The notes under the pieces: model-generated
Seen by the model: the letters and a program-made list of their open reading frames with translations, nothing else
The model's database searches: none
Told to the model about the DNA's origin: nothing
Shown: piece after piece, positions 13,167-23,083 of the stretch
Position numbering within the stretch: position 1 is the first letter of the stretch
Layout of the letters: every line of letters begins with the position of its first letter
Program-made: the position numbers and the translations under genes
Origin: Polaromonas sp.
Lineage (GTDB): Bacteria > Pseudomonadota > Gammaproteobacteria > Burkholderiales > Burkholderiaceae_C
DNA: 57,008 nt
NCBI RefSeq assembly: GCF_012927415.1
Contig: NZ_JABBPF010000021.1
Span: 1-57,008, forward strand
Reading direction: 5' to 3'

Positions 13167-13613
13167 ATGAAAATTGACGTCAAGATATTGGACTCCCGCC
13201 TTCAGTGCAATCTTCCAACCTACGCGACGCCCGGGAGTGCCGGGCTGGACCTTCGTGCCTGCCTGGATACTCCGCTTACATTGGGCGCTAACGCCTGGCA
13301 TCTGGTGCCCACGGGCATCGCCATTTACCTGCACAACCCCGCTTACGCAGCGCTGATTTTGCCGCGTTCCGGGTTAGGTCATAAACACGGCATCGTCCTG
13401 GGCAATCTGGTGGGACTGATTGACAGCGACTATCAGGGCCAACTGATGGTGAGCGCATGGAATCGCAGCGATATTCCCTTCACTATAGAACCCATGGAGC
13501 GCATTGCGCAACTGCTCATCGTCCCGGTTGTGCAGGCGCAATTCAATATTGTTGCCGAGTTCCCGGCCAGCGCGCGTGGCGAGGGCGGCTACGGATCAAC
13601 TGGCAAGGGATGA
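13167..13613 (+). CDS. dut: Deoxyuridine 5'-triphosphate nucleotidohydrolase
   Basis: [55 protein letters not shown]. Confidence 0.97.
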   Translation: MKIDVKILDSRLQCNLPTYATPGSAGLDLRACLDTPLTLGANAWHLVPTGIAIYLHNPAYAALILPRSGLGHKHGIVLGNLVGLIDSDYQGQLMVSAWNRSDIPFTIEPMERIAQLLIVPVVQAQFNIVAEFPASARGEGGYGSTGKG

Positions 13614-13817
13614 ATCGTTCGGGCTCGTAGTCCCTCCGTCAGGCTTCGCCTACAGAAATTGCCCGCAGTTTCCCACATGGTCAGAGCACCGGAGCTCACC
13701 TGCCGGATGAACAACTGCACATTTAATTGGCAATTAGTGGTAGCGAGTCATCTGTCCTCTTGCCTAGGGCGTTGAGTGAGTCGGCAGACCATGAATATTA
13801 ACTAAAAGGGGATCTCA

Positions 13818-14396
13818 ATGCATCGTGCTTTTCGAATCATTTCCACCGCTTCCACCGTACTGGTGATCACCACTCTTGCAGCATGTGGCTCAGTGCCCAT
13901 GGATTCACAGGGGCCGATCTCCTCCTATCCGGCATCGCCTTATTCAAATCAAAATCAATATCCGGCACAGTATCCGTCCCAATATCCGTCCCAATATCCG
14001 TCCCAGTATCCGGCGCAGAATCAGTACCCCGCGCAGAATCAGCAAAGCGCCTATGTTGAATATGGGAGGGTAAGTAACGTGGAGGTTTTCCAGACCCAGG
14101 AGCAAGCCAGAGGGACCGGACTTGGCGCCATCCTTGGCGGCGTGGCTGGCGGGGTAATTGGCCATCAGATTGGCCGGGGAACGGGACGCGATGTGGCGAC
14201 GGTCGCCGGTGCCGTAGGCGGCGCTGTTGCCGGTAATGCCATCGAGAAAAATCGCAATCCCAATATAAGTCAGGTCTACCGGGTCACCGTCCAGCTTGAC
14301 AATGGGCCAGCTCGTGCCTACGACGTTCCATCCACCGGCGATCTGCGTATTGGCGACCGAGTGAGAATTCAAAACGGGCAGCTCTTCCGGTATTGA
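13818..14396 (+). CDS. Glycine-zipper 2TM domain outer-membrane lipoprotein (SlyB/YmgG-like)
   Basis: Signal peptide/lipobox LAACGS; GAILGGVAGGVIGHQIGRGTGRDVATVAGAVGGAVAGNAIEKN; Gln/Tyr/Pro/Ser repeat region. Confidence 0.85.
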   Translation: MHRAFRIISTASTVLVITTLAACGSVPMDSQGPISSYPASPYSNQNQYPAQYPSQYPSQYPSQYPAQNQYPAQNQQSAYVEYGRVSNVEVFQTQEQARGTGLGAILGGVAGGVIGHQIGRGTGRDVATVAGAVGGAVAGNAIEKNRNPNISQVYRVTVQLDNGPARAYDVPSTGDLRIGDRVRIQNGQLFRY

Positions 14397-14416
14397 AAAG
14401 GCACTTGACAGTTATT

Positions 14417-14457
14417 AAAAGCGTTGCGACAGCAAAACTGTTGCGGCGCTTTTTTTT
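14417..14457. terminator. Rho-independent terminator-like hairpin (possibly bidirectional)
   Basis: aaaagcgttgcgacag-caaaa-ctgttgcggcgctttttttt: imperfect stem with T tract, between convergent genes. Confidence 0.65.
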
Positions 14458-14474
14458 ATACCTCAAATATTTGT

Positions 14475-14999
14475 CTAATGAAGCGTGCCGTTGCCAGGCA
14501 TCGATGGCTCCAGCTTGAAAAAGCCGGTACCTAGCGAACCCTGTCCAATTTCTTGTTCGGTGGCATCGCGCACAGACTCCACCTTGAGCGACAGCCGGAT
14601 GGCAATGCCGGCCAGTGGATGATTGCCGTCAAGCACGACGTGTTCCGGGTAAATGTCAGTCACGGTGTAGATGTACGAATGGGGAATCTGGTCGCTTGTA
14701 CCCGCAGGCATCGCTGCGCCGTCGAAGGTCATGCCTTCTTCAAGTCCTGCCGGGAAGACGCTGCGGGGTTCGAGAAAGACCAGGTTTTCATCGTATTCGC
14801 CAAAAGCGTTTTCGGGTTCCAGGTGCAACTCAAGTTGGTCCGAAGGACCGCGACCTTGCAGCGCTTCTTCAATTTTGGTAAGCAAATCACTGCCGCCAAG
14901 CAAAAACTCTACTGGCTCGTCCAACTCGTCCAGTAGATCGCCCAGAGTATCTTTCAGTGTCCATGTGAGAGCGACGACGCATTGCGGGGTGATTTTCAT
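14475..14999 (-). CDS. FKBP-type peptidyl-prolyl cis-trans isomerase (SlyD/FklB-like)
   Basis: VEFLLGGSDLLTKIEEALQGRGPSDQLELHLEPENAFGEYDENLV, VTDIYPEHVVLDGNHPLAGIAI. Confidence 0.9.
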   Translation of the reverse strand: MKITPQCVVALTWTLKDTLGDLLDELDEPVEFLLGGSDLLTKIEEALQGRGPSDQLELHLEPENAFGEYDENLVFLEPRSVFPAGLEEGMTFDGAAMPAGTSDQIPHSYIYTVTDIYPEHVVLDGNHPLAGIAIRLSLKVESVRDATEQEIGQGSLGTGFFKLEPSMPGNGTLH

Positions 15000-15013
15000 C
15001 GCACAATTGTCCC

Positions 15014-16237
15014 ATGGATGTAAATCAGCCCCTAGCCCTTCTCGGCGGTCTCAGCCCCGCCCAATTCATGCGCCGTCACTGGCAAAAAAAGCCGCTTCTG
15101 GTTCGCCAGGCGATTCCGGGCTTTCAGCCCTTTCTCAATCGCGCCGGCCTGGTAAAGATGGCCGCTCTGGAGCAGGTTGAGTCTCGCCTGATTGTCCAGC
15201 AGGAAAAAAGCTGGAGCATGAAAAAGGGACCTTTTGCGCCCAAAAGCTTGCCGTCGCTTGGCAAGGAGGGCTGGACCCTGCTGGTGCAGGGTGTCGATTT
15301 GCATGAGCCTGCCGGTCATGCGCTGCTGCAGCAATTCCGCTTTGTGCCGGATGCACGGCTCGATGACCTGATGATTTCGTTTGCCACTACCGGCGGCGGC
15401 GTGGGGCCGCACTTTGACAGTTACGACGTGTTTTTGCTGCAGGCCAGTGGCCGTCGGCGATGGAAGATCGGCCTGCAAAAAGACTTTTCCTTGCAGCAGG
15501 GCGTGCCGCTAAAAATCCTGCAGAACTTTGAAGCTGATGAGGAGTTTGTGCTGGAAGCGGGCGACATGCTCTATCTGCCGCCGCGTTATGCGCATGACGG
15601 CATTGCCGAGGAGAGCGTCGGGCTGGACAGGAAAGCTGCTGATTGCATGACCTACTCAATTGGATTTCGCTGTCCTGAACAGACTGAGCTGGCTGCAGCG
15701 TTGTTGCATCGCCTGGCCGAATTTGGGGAAGATGCCGCTGAACCAGACAGCGAAAAAGAGGGTAGCGGGACTGCTGTTCCCAAGCGCATGTACCGCGACC
15801 CCGCCCAGTCCGCGACAGAAACGCCAGCGGCGATGCCTGATGGCTTGGCAGATTTCGCCGCGAAAGCGGTGCTCGAGGCGCTTAAGAAACCATTGGCGTT
15901 GGCCTGTGCGCTTGGTGAATGCATGACTGAGCCTAAACCTTCGGTCTGGTTTGATGAGGCAGAGCAGGCCTGGGATGGCGAGGCAGTTAAGGCCGGTCGG
16001 ACGGAAATTGAGCTCGATTCGCGCACCCGCATGATGTATGACGGCGAGCACATTTTTATTAATGGCGAAAGCTATCGCGCCAAGGGAGCCGATGCGAGCC
16101 TGATGCGTCGGCTGGCCGACCAGCGCCGTCTTGCGGCGCGCGAGTTGCGCAAGGCGGGTGTATCCGCCATCATATTGCTGGGCGACTGGCATGACGCAGG
16201 CTGGCTGCGGCAAGTGCAGCCCCGGTCTTTAGTCTGA
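15014..16237 (+). CDS. Cupin/JmjC-domain ribosomal-protein oxygenase (RoxA/YcfD-like)
   Basis: KKPLLVRQAIPGF, TGGGVGPHFDSYDVFLLQASGRRRWKIG, EAGDMLYLPPRYAHDGIAEE. Confidence 0.88.
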   Translation: MDVNQPLALLGGLSPAQFMRRHWQKKPLLVRQAIPGFQPFLNRAGLVKMAALEQVESRLIVQQEKSWSMKKGPFAPKSLPSLGKEGWTLLVQGVDLHEPAGHALLQQFRFVPDARLDDLMISFATTGGGVGPHFDSYDVFLLQASGRRRWKIGLQKDFSLQQGVPLKILQNFEADEEFVLEAGDMLYLPPRYAHDGIAEESVGLDRKAADCMTYSIGFRCPEQTELAAALLHRLAEFGEDAAEPDSEKEGSGTAVPKRMYRDPAQSATETPAAMPDGLADFAAKAVLEALKKPLALACALGECMTEPKPSVWFDEAEQAWDGEAVKAGRTEIELDSRTRMMYDGEHIFINGESYRAKGADASLMRRLADQRRLAARELRKAGVSAIILLGDWHDAGWLRQVQPRSLV

Positions 16238-16292
16238 AGAGGGCAAAATTTGCGCCCTGAACCGTGTAAAGTCATTTCAAGGGGGAAATCGC

Positions 16293-16805
16293 ATGACACC
16301 TGAAAATGCAGGCGCTGCGTCGGCTACCTTGCTGCAAGGGCGATTCAGCGGCCGCGGCGACTTTACGGCTAATGTTCGGCAGGCCTTTGCGGCTGCGGCA
16401 TCACAGGGATGGCGCGAAATTATTGTGTGCGATGCCGACTTTGCGGACTGGCCTTTGGGTGAACGCGAGGTTGCCCAATCCTTGAATGAATGGTCCAGGA
16501 CGGGCCGCAAATTGACGATGCTGGCTAGAAATTACGATGAATTGCGACGAAAGCACGCCCGCTTCGTGACTTGGCGCCAAACCTGGGCGCATATTGTCGA
16601 GTGCCGAACCATTGCTGCTACGCCAGCTGACAACATGCCCAGTGCATTCTGGAGTGCGGGCTGGCTACTTGAGCGGCTCGATTTGCAACGCTGTAGCGGC
16701 TTCGCCGGATCAGAACCTGGAAGGTGTGTTGCCTTGAGGGAGCGATTGAAAGAGCGGCTTATGAACAGTTCGCCTGCGTTTGCAGCAACTACTTTAGGGC
16801 TTTAA
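16293..16805 (+). CDS. Conserved-looking hypothetical protein
   Basis: 170-aa ORF co-oriented with the upstream JmjC gene; no recognised motif. Confidence 0.6.
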   Translation: MTPENAGAASATLLQGRFSGRGDFTANVRQAFAAAASQGWREIIVCDADFADWPLGEREVAQSLNEWSRTGRKLTMLARNYDELRRKHARFVTWRQTWAHIVECRTIAATPADNMPSAFWSAGWLLERLDLQRCSGFAGSEPGRCVALRERLKERLMNSSPAFAATTLGL

Positions 16806-17011
16806 TGTGGTTTTCTGGTCGCCGGTCGTTGCAGTGCTGCGTCGTTTGGACCACTAAGGGTTTTCAGGCTTGAATTATCCGGCATATAATTTAAAGCTGG
16901 GAAGAAAGAGCTCGAGTCCTTTCCCCGGTCAAAACATAACTTGAATTTTGGTTTGGGTTTCTTTTGGCAATTTCCGGAAATTGTTTTCTTAATTCATCAA
17001 GGATAGTAAAA

Positions 17012-17299
17012 ATGAACAAGACCCTCGTTTTGGCAGCCATTGTTGCCGCTGTTGCACTGGCTGCTTGCGGTAAAAAAGAAGAAGTAGTTGTACCCGTACC
17101 CGCACCTGCACCTGCTGTTGTCGTGGTGCCCGCACCTGCGGCTCCTTCTGCTGATGCTGCCGCCGCTGCCGCTGCTGGCGCTGCTTCCGCCGCTGCCAGC
17201 TCTGCTGGTACCGCTGTGGACGCTGCCAAAGACGCAGCTTCTGCTGCTGGCGCTGCTGGTGCTGCTGCTGGCGCCGCCGCCGACGCTGCAAAGAAATAA
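17012..17299 (+). CDS. Small alanine-rich predicted lipoprotein
   Basis: MNKTLVLAAIVAAVALAACGKKEE: signal peptide with lipobox (LAAC), followed by a Pro/Val/Ala then Ala/Gly/Ser-rich tail; own terminator downstream. Confidence 0.75.
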   Translation: MNKTLVLAAIVAAVALAACGKKEEVVVPVPAPAPAVVVVPAPAAPSADAAAAAAAGAASAAASSAGTAVDAAKDAASAAGAAGAAAGAAADAAKK

Positions 17300-17315
17300 T
17301 TTTTCTGCATGCCGC

Positions 17316-17343
17316 AAAAAAGCCGCCCAAGGGCGGCTTTTTT
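17316..17343 (+). terminator. Rho-independent terminator
   Basis: aaaaaagccgcccaagggcggctttttt: GC-rich stem (aagccgcc/ggcggctt) flanked by A and T tracts, 17 bp after the lipoprotein stop. Confidence 0.88.
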
Positions 17344-17408
17344 CATGTTGAGGGGAGTGACACACCGGGCGTTTTTCCGCGACCGTGAATATTCGCCTCT
17401 CATGTAAT

Positions 17409-18182
17409 TCAAATGTGCAGCCAAGGCGTTCCGTGACTTGCTCCTGCGACCACGATGTCCCTGCTGTTGCAGCCCAACGCGCTGGCCATTGCCTCCTGCG
17501 CTAATTCCGGCCGGTTGTTTTGCTGGCTTAAATGGGCCGCCACCACATGCTTGAGGCCGCTATGCGTCACGGCACAGGCGATCCCCGCTGCGGCAGCGTT
17601 TGACAGATGCCCGTAATCTCCACCCACGCGCCGCTTCAGAAATGGCGGGTAAGCCGATTGACTCAGCAAGGCGGTATCGTGGTTGCATTCAAGCAGCATC
17701 GCATCGCACCCCTGCAGATGAGCCATGACATGCCCTGTCGCATGCCCAAGATCAGTCAAAAGGACCAATTTTGCCGAACCATCGGTGCAGCTGAGCTGCA
17801 GAGGTTCCCTCGCGTCGTGCGGCACGGTAAATGGCGTGAGTTGCAAGCCGCCCATGTCTATCGTTGCGCCATCGCGAGCCGTGTGCAGCAAGCCATCAAA
17901 ATCGGGTGAGCCAATTGCGGCATGCGTGCCGCGGCTCATCCAGACCGGAATCCGGTAGCGCAGTGACAGGGATCGGGCGCAACCGATGTGATCGCCGTGT
18001 TCGTGCGTGATGAATACTGCGTTAATGTCTTCCGGCTGCAAGCCGGCTTCGCCCAGCCGGCAAAACAGGTGTTTAAGGCCCAGCCCGCAATCAATAAGCA
18101 CCCTTAGCGGCGCGATTCCCATGGCCTCAACCACCGTTGCGTTGCCACCACTGCCGCTGCCCAGGCTCCTGAATCTCAGCAC
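17409..18182 (-). CDS. MBL-fold metallo-hydrolase (YycJ/WalJ-like)
   Basis: MLRFRSLGSGSGGNATVVEA, AVFITHEHGDHIGCA, LLLTDLGHATGHV, LECNHDTALL, GGDYGHLSNAAAA. Confidence 0.9.
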   Translation of the reverse strand: MLRFRSLGSGSGGNATVVEAMGIAPLRVLIDCGLGLKHLFCRLGEAGLQPEDINAVFITHEHGDHIGCARSLSLRYRIPVWMSRGTHAAIGSPDFDGLLHTARDGATIDMGGLQLTPFTVPHDAREPLQLSCTDGSAKLVLLTDLGHATGHVMAHLQGCDAMLLECNHDTALLSQSAYPPFLKRRVGGDYGHLSNAAAAGIACAVTHSGLKHVVAAHLSQQNNRPELAQEAMASALGCNSRDIVVAGASHGTPWLHI

Positions 18183-18222
18183 CGGTAGACCAAACTAGCG
18201 CAGGCTGGAATACCTTGCACCG

Positions 18223-19377
18223 CTACTTCAGGTCGTCGGCAATCACCTGCACAATGCGCTGGGCATTGGCAGAGGATTCGGGCGCACCCTGGGCATTCAT
18301 GACGGAAACAGTGGTGTTTTCGCCCTGACTCTTGACGGCGATACGGTACTTCAGTGGAGGCGTAGTGGCTGAAGCGCCACTGAACAGCTTGCTGAAGAAT
18401 CCGGGTTCACTCTTGTTGGTGACGGGTTCGACGTAACGCACGAAGTAGGTGCCCTGGCTGCGGTCGCGATCCTCGACGGTAAAGCCGGTGCGGTCCAGCG
18501 CCAGACCAACCCGGCGCCACGCGCGATCAAAACCCTCATCCAGCTGTACCGTGGGCAGGTTGTTCACCATCGCCACGCGAGACGTTTGCCGGTTTACGCC
18601 AGCAGCAATCAGGGCTTTGGATTGTTCCTGCGTTACGCCGAGCCTGACCATCAGACGTCGCAGGAACTCTGCCTCCAGTTCCGGGTCGGTGGGGCGGGGT
18701 TGCCAGATGGTGCTGTCGCCGGTGCTGGCGCTGCCGGCTTTGACGCCGGTTACCACTTCCACCATGCCGCGATGGCTAATGTAAATTTCGGTGCCGCCGT
18801 CAGGCCTGCGCTCCAGACGCGTGCGAAATTTATCGCGCTCGCCGGTGGAGTACAGGCTTTCAAATAGCTTGCCGATGGTGCTGCGAATAAAATCCTGCGG
18901 CAATTTGGCGCGGTTCTCTGCGTAGTCGGTTTCCATGATGCCGAGGTTTTCCTGGTCTTGTGCCAGCAAAAAGCCATTTTCAAGCCAGAAATCACGCACG
19001 GGCGTCCAGAGCTTGTCGGCTGGTCGGTTGATGAGCCAGCGCTGGGTGCCTGCGCGCTCGATCTTCACGTCACCCACCGCATTGGCGGCGGTTGTCACGG
19101 CTTGGGTGGGCTGGCCGATCTGGTAACTGCTGGCAGTCACGGCCGTGCCGGGCACTACATAGCGCGTATCGCGGCTGAGCTGCGTCAGGTCCGGCGGAAT
19201 ATCCAGCGAAGGCCCTTTGTTGCCGCTAGATTTGTAATCGACCCGTTCGCCTTCCATGGTGTCCCTGATGGTGGAGCAGCCCGCAAGCAGGCTGATGGCG
19301 AGCAGTGCTCCCAGTGCCGCACTGCTGCGGTCCTTCAGGAATGCAGGGCGCTGGTGTATCGTCGGCAATATCTTCAC
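18223..19377 (-). CDS. bamC: Outer membrane protein assembly factor BamC
   Basis: Lipobox LLAGCST, DYKSSGNKGPSLDIPPDLTQL, AENRAKLPQDFIRSTIGKLFESLYSTGERDKFRTRLERR; adjacent to dapA. Confidence 0.92.
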   Translation of the reverse strand: MKILPTIHQRPAFLKDRSSAALGALLAISLLAGCSTIRDTMEGERVDYKSSGNKGPSLDIPPDLTQLSRDTRYVVPGTAVTASSYQIGQPTQAVTTAANAVGDVKIERAGTQRWLINRPADKLWTPVRDFWLENGFLLAQDQENLGIMETDYAENRAKLPQDFIRSTIGKLFESLYSTGERDKFRTRLERRPDGGTEIYISHRGMVEVVTGVKAGSASTGDSTIWQPRPTDPELEAEFLRRLMVRLGVTQEQSKALIAAGVNRQTSRVAMVNNLPTVQLDEGFDRAWRRVGLALDRTGFTVEDRDRSQGTYFVRYVEPVTNKSEPGFFSKLFSGASATTPPLKYRIAVKSQGENTTVSVMNAQGAPESSANAQRIVQVIADDLK

Positions 19378-19393
19378 GTGGATTCCTTAAAAA

Positions 19394-20278
19394 TCAAATC
19401 AGTCCGCAGGCGCGCAGCGCGTTTTCAACGGCAGCTTGGTTGGCTGTTTCAAGCGGTGTCATGGGCAGCCGCAATGTCCCGCCACACAAACCCATCCGGG
19501 CCATCGCCCATTTGACGGGAATCGGGTTGGCTTCAACAAACAGGTTTCGGTGCAGCGGCAGCAGCCTGAACTGCAATTCCATCGCGCTTCGAGTGTCACC
19601 CGCCACGGCAGCCACGCACAATTGATGCATTAAACGCGGCGCGACGTTGGCCGTCACGCTGATGTTGCCCTGGCCGCCGCAAAGCATCAGCGCAACGGCG
19701 GTCGGATCATCGCCGGAATAAACGGCGAAGCCTTGGGGGACTTCCTTGATGAGCCACTGCGCGCGCTCTATATTGCCGGTTGCTTCCTTGATGCCCACAA
19801 TGCCGGGCACCTCGGCCAAGCGCAGCACGGTGGCATGCGCCATATCGGCAACCGAACGGCCTGGGACGTTGTACAGGATGATCGGAAAATCGCCCACCGC
19901 CTCTGCAATCGCCTTGAAATGCAGATACTGGCCTTGCTGTGTCGGCTTGTTGTAGTAGGGCACGACCTGCAACTGGCAATCGGCACCCACCTGTTTGGCA
20001 AACCTTGCCAGCTCTATGGCCTCCGTAGTTGAATTGGCACCGCAACCGGCCATGATGGGCACCCGCTTGCCCGCCTGCTCGACCGAGACGCGGATGATTT
20101 CGCAGTGTTCTTCAACGTTGACGGTCGGCGATTCGCCGGTGGTGCCCACCACGCAAATGCAGTCAGTGCCCTCGGTGACATGCCAGTCAACGAGTTTGCG
20201 TAATGCGGGGTAATCCACGCTGCCGTCTTCATGCAAAGGCGTTGCCAGTGCAACGATGCTGCCAGTAATGGGTTTCAT
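19394..20278 (-). CDS. dapA: 4-hydroxy-tetrahydrodipicolinate synthase
   Basis: [73 protein letters not shown]. Confidence 0.97.
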   Translation of the reverse strand: MKPITGSIVALATPLHEDGSVDYPALRKLVDWHVTEGTDCICVVGTTGESPTVNVEEHCEIIRVSVEQAGKRVPIMAGCGANSTTEAIELARFAKQVGADCQLQVVPYYNKPTQQGQYLHFKAIAEAVGDFPIILYNVPGRSVADMAHATVLRLAEVPGIVGIKEATGNIERAQWLIKEVPQGFAVYSGDDPTAVALMLCGGQGNISVTANVAPRLMHQLCVAAVAGDTRSAMELQFRLLPLHRNLFVEANPIPVKWAMARMGLCGGTLRLPMTPLETANQAAVENALRACGLI

Positions 20279-20369
20279 GTCTTGCTTGTAACGTGGGTGG
20301 CTGGAGTGATGGGCCGCGTCATCGGCCTCAAGACCAGCCCAAAAGTCAATTGTGCATTCTACCCAGAGC

Positions 20370-21008
20370 TTAAAGCAGTGAATAGCGAAGCGGCCTGCGG
20401 CGGGCTGGCTCAGGCGGTCCGGATGATGCCGCTGGGTCGGTGGCCATGTCGGCCGCTTCCCGGACGGCAGCAATACGCTGGACAAAGCGGGCTGCCTGTG
20501 CCGGCGTTGCAGCCTCAAAACCGTCTTCAAACGCCACCACCCGCAAGCCGCGGCACAGCGCCAGCAGTTCGCCCGGGCGCAGCAAGAAGTCAGGCCGGGA
20601 GGGCTTGCCGACCGTTTCGTTACCTTGGGCAAAGGTTTCGTAAATCAGCACGCCGCCCGGTGCCAGACTGTCCAGCAGTGTGGGAAGCAGCGGGCGCCAG
20701 AGGTAATTGGTCACGACGACCGCGGCAAACTGTCGACCGGCAAAAGGCCAGGGCCCGTTCTCGATATCGGCCACCACGGCCTCGCAGGCATGGGCTGGAA
20801 TTGCTATGGATTCAATAGCTTCCAGTGACCGGTCTACCGCGACAAGCCGGTGATTTCTCGAATAAAACCAGCGGGCGTGCCGGCCGTGTCCACAAGCCAC
20901 GTCCAGCACGACGCCCGAGTTGGCAACCAGGCCCGACCAGCGCTGAACCCAGGCAGAAGGCAGCTCCAGGCCGTGCGCGCCTTGTGTTTTCAGGGCCGGT
21001 GCTTTCAT
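20370..21008 (-). CDS. Class I SAM-dependent methyltransferase
   Basis: [36 protein letters not shown]...[29 protein letters not shown]; start MKAPALKTQ at 21008. Confidence 0.85.
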   Translation of the reverse strand: MKAPALKTQGAHGLELPSAWVQRWSGLVANSGVVLDVACGHGRHARWFYSRNHRLVAVDRSLEAIESIAIPAHACEAVVADIENGPWPFAGRQFAAVVVTNYLWRPLLPTLLDSLAPGGVLIYETFAQGNETVGKPSRPDFLLRPGELLALCRGLRVVAFEDGFEAATPAQAARFVQRIAAVREAADMATDPAASSGPPEPARRRPLRYSLL

Positions 21009-21156
21009 CACAAGCGCATGCCGAAAGCGGGCGCGGCCGGCGCCAAGGCGCGGCGAGGGTAGTTTGCAGTCTCTGCATTTACTATCATTTTCATAGCTAC
21101 TGGTGCCGATACTTGTTGGACTTGATGCCGAAATGATCAAAAAACCAGACTTTGGC

Positions 21157-21240
21157 TTAAAAACATGCCCACACCTGGTTGGCCAGCGTGAACATGAAGT
21201 CAGGCCGGGTGTAGAGGAAAAAGACCGCCAGCGATGCCAT
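21157..21240 (-). CDS. Putative 27-aa small hydrophobic protein (39 aa if TTG at 21276 is used)
   Basis: Reverse-strand reading MASLAVFFLYTRPDFMFTLANQVWACF*; lies just after the MFS transporter stop on the same strand. Confidence 0.35.
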   Translation of the reverse strand: MASLAVFFLYTRPDFMFTLANQVWACF

Positions 21241-21277
21241 GATGGCGGCAGCCCATAAAGCAATTTTGCGGGCCAAT

Positions 21278-22519
21278 TCAGGCTTCCTGCGGCAGTTTAC
21301 CGTGATGGCTGCGTGAAATGGGTGCTTCGCGCACCGGCAAATTCACCAGCGCCGCGAAGATTCCCAACGCTATGGCGATGTACCAGACGATGTCATAACT
21401 GCCTGTGCGGTCATACAAATAGCCGCCCAGCCAGACGCCCATGAAGGAGCCAATCTGGTGGCTGAAGAAAATAAAACCGCTCAACATTGACAAATGCTGG
21501 ATGCCAAAGATTTGCGCCACCATGGCGTTGGTTGGCGGAATGGTTGACAGCCATAGTAGGCCCATGAGGCTGGCAAAAAGGTAGACGCTGGCCGGGCTCA
21601 GTGGCGCGGCCAGAAACACCGCAATGACGATGGTCCGCGACAAATAAATTGTCGCCAGAATTTTCTTCTTGGCGATTCGTTGGCCCAGTGCGCCTGCGGC
21701 ATAGGTGCCAAAGACATTAAAAAGGCCAATCAGCGCCAGCGCGTAACTGGCCACCTGCGGCGACAGGCCCTTGTCCCTGAGGTAACTGGGCATGTGTACG
21801 CCAATGAAGACCACCTGAAAGCCGCAAACAAAATAACCGGCCATCAGCAACTGGAAGCTTGGGTATTTCAGCGCCTCGCGCAGCGCCTGGCCGATGCTTT
21901 GTTGGCGCCTGGCGGAGCTGATGCCTGCAAAACTGCCCTCGCGCAGGCCCAGCGCCATTGGCACTATCAACAAGACAGCGCCGCTCAGCACCAGCAAGGC
22001 GGTCTGCCAGCCCAGACTGCTGATCAGGAAACCTTCGGTGGGCACCATCAAAAACTGGCCGAAAGAGCCTGCAGCAGCCGCCACCCCCATTGCCCACGAG
22101 CGCTTCTCAGCCGGAATATTGCGGCCGATCACGCCGTAAATCACGGCATAGGTGGTGCCTGCCTGAGCTGCGCCGATCAATACCCCGGCAGTCAGCGTAA
22201 ACAGCAGGCCGGTCGGCGAAAGCGCCATGCCGGCCAGGCCGAGCGCGTACAACACAGCGCCGCCCGCAATCACCCGGAAAGCGCCAAACCGGTCGGCCAC
22301 CATGCCCGCGAAAATGCCAAAAATTCCCCACGAAAGGTTTTGTATAGCAATCGCAAAGGCAAAGGTTTCGCGCGTCCAGCCTTGCGCTTGGGTGATAGGT
22401 TGCAGCCACAGACCGAAACCGTGCCGAATGCCCATCGAGAGCGTGACAATGGCCGCGCCGAAGGCCAAAACCTGCAACATCGAAAGTTTTCGGGGGGAGA
22501 AAAGGATGCTTGTAACCAT
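21278..22519 (-). CDS. Major facilitator superfamily transporter
   Basis: 12-TM-like hydrophobic protein: IRHGFGLWLQPITQAQGWTRETFAFAIAIQNLSWGIFGIFAGMVADRFGAFRV. Confidence 0.9.
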   Translation of the reverse strand: MVTSILFSPRKLSMLQVLAFGAAIVTLSMGIRHGFGLWLQPITQAQGWTRETFAFAIAIQNLSWGIFGIFAGMVADRFGAFRVIAGGAVLYALGLAGMALSPTGLLFTLTAGVLIGAAQAGTTYAVIYGVIGRNIPAEKRSWAMGVAAAAGSFGQFLMVPTEGFLISSLGWQTALLVLSGAVLLIVPMALGLREGSFAGISSARRQQSIGQALREALKYPSFQLLMAGYFVCGFQVVFIGVHMPSYLRDKGLSPQVASYALALIGLFNVFGTYAAGALGQRIAKKKILATIYLSRTIVIAVFLAAPLSPASVYLFASLMGLLWLSTIPPTNAMVAQIFGIQHLSMLSGFIFFSHQIGSFMGVWLGGYLYDRTGSYDIVWYIAIALGIFAALVNLPVREAPISRSHHGKLPQEA

Positions 22520-22576
22520 CGGGCGACCTTAACGAAAATGCCTGACGGCGCTGTTACTTTTGAAAAATCTGGTGGT

Positions 22577-22822
22577 TCAGGAGGCTGTTGCCTCAGGTTC
22601 GGTTTTCATGGCGCCCCGGATGTTCATGATGATCAAACCCACCTGAAGCACGACCAACGCCCACGACTGCGACTTAACGCCCCAAATGATCCAGAGCAAG
22701 TTGCTGATTAAAAAAACCCAGAATCCCCAGTTCCGCTTGCTGATTCCCCTGGAGGCCACCAGCCAGGACGCAATGAGCGTGACCGCCATCGCAGGCCACT
22801 GAAGCAAGTCCAAATAGTCCAA
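22577..22822 (-). CDS. Small multi-TM membrane protein
   Basis: 81 aa with about three hydrophobic segments; MDYLDLLQWPAMAVTLIASWLVASRGISKRNWGFWVFLISNLLWIIWGV. Confidence 0.65.
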   Translation of the reverse strand: MDYLDLLQWPAMAVTLIASWLVASRGISKRNWGFWVFLISNLLWIIWGVKSQSWALVVLQVGLIIMNIRGAMKTEPEATAS

Positions 22823-22916
22823 TTGGTCCCCTCTGGTTGTGTTATTTCAACCTACCTATTGTGTCAAAAAAGCGTAATTCGTATTTGAATCCGCCATAAA
22901 ACGGACAGACGTAAGG

Positions 22917-22950
22917 TAACTTCACTAACTTCACTAACTTCACTAACTTC
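22917..22950. repeat. 9-bp tandem repeat (ttcactaac)x3 plus flanking partial copies
   Basis: taac-ttcactaac-ttcactaac-ttcactaac-ttc read directly. Confidence 0.95.
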
Positions 22951-23083
22951 CCAAGACGCCAAGGCCGAGTGAGCGCAGTCTTACCCCGATGCACAGTAGC
23001 GAAGTTTTCAGCTAGTTGGGCTGTATATTTGTACAGTAAGCCAAACAGCCCGGCTTACAATTGGCGTAATTATTTCAATTGCC

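Noticed and set aside
16891-17424. Several Ala/Gln/Ser-rich ORFs on both strands around 17 kb
   Set aside because: Alternative frames of the GC-rich low-complexity lipoprotein gene; only the lipobox-containing frame has a signal peptide, RBS and terminator.
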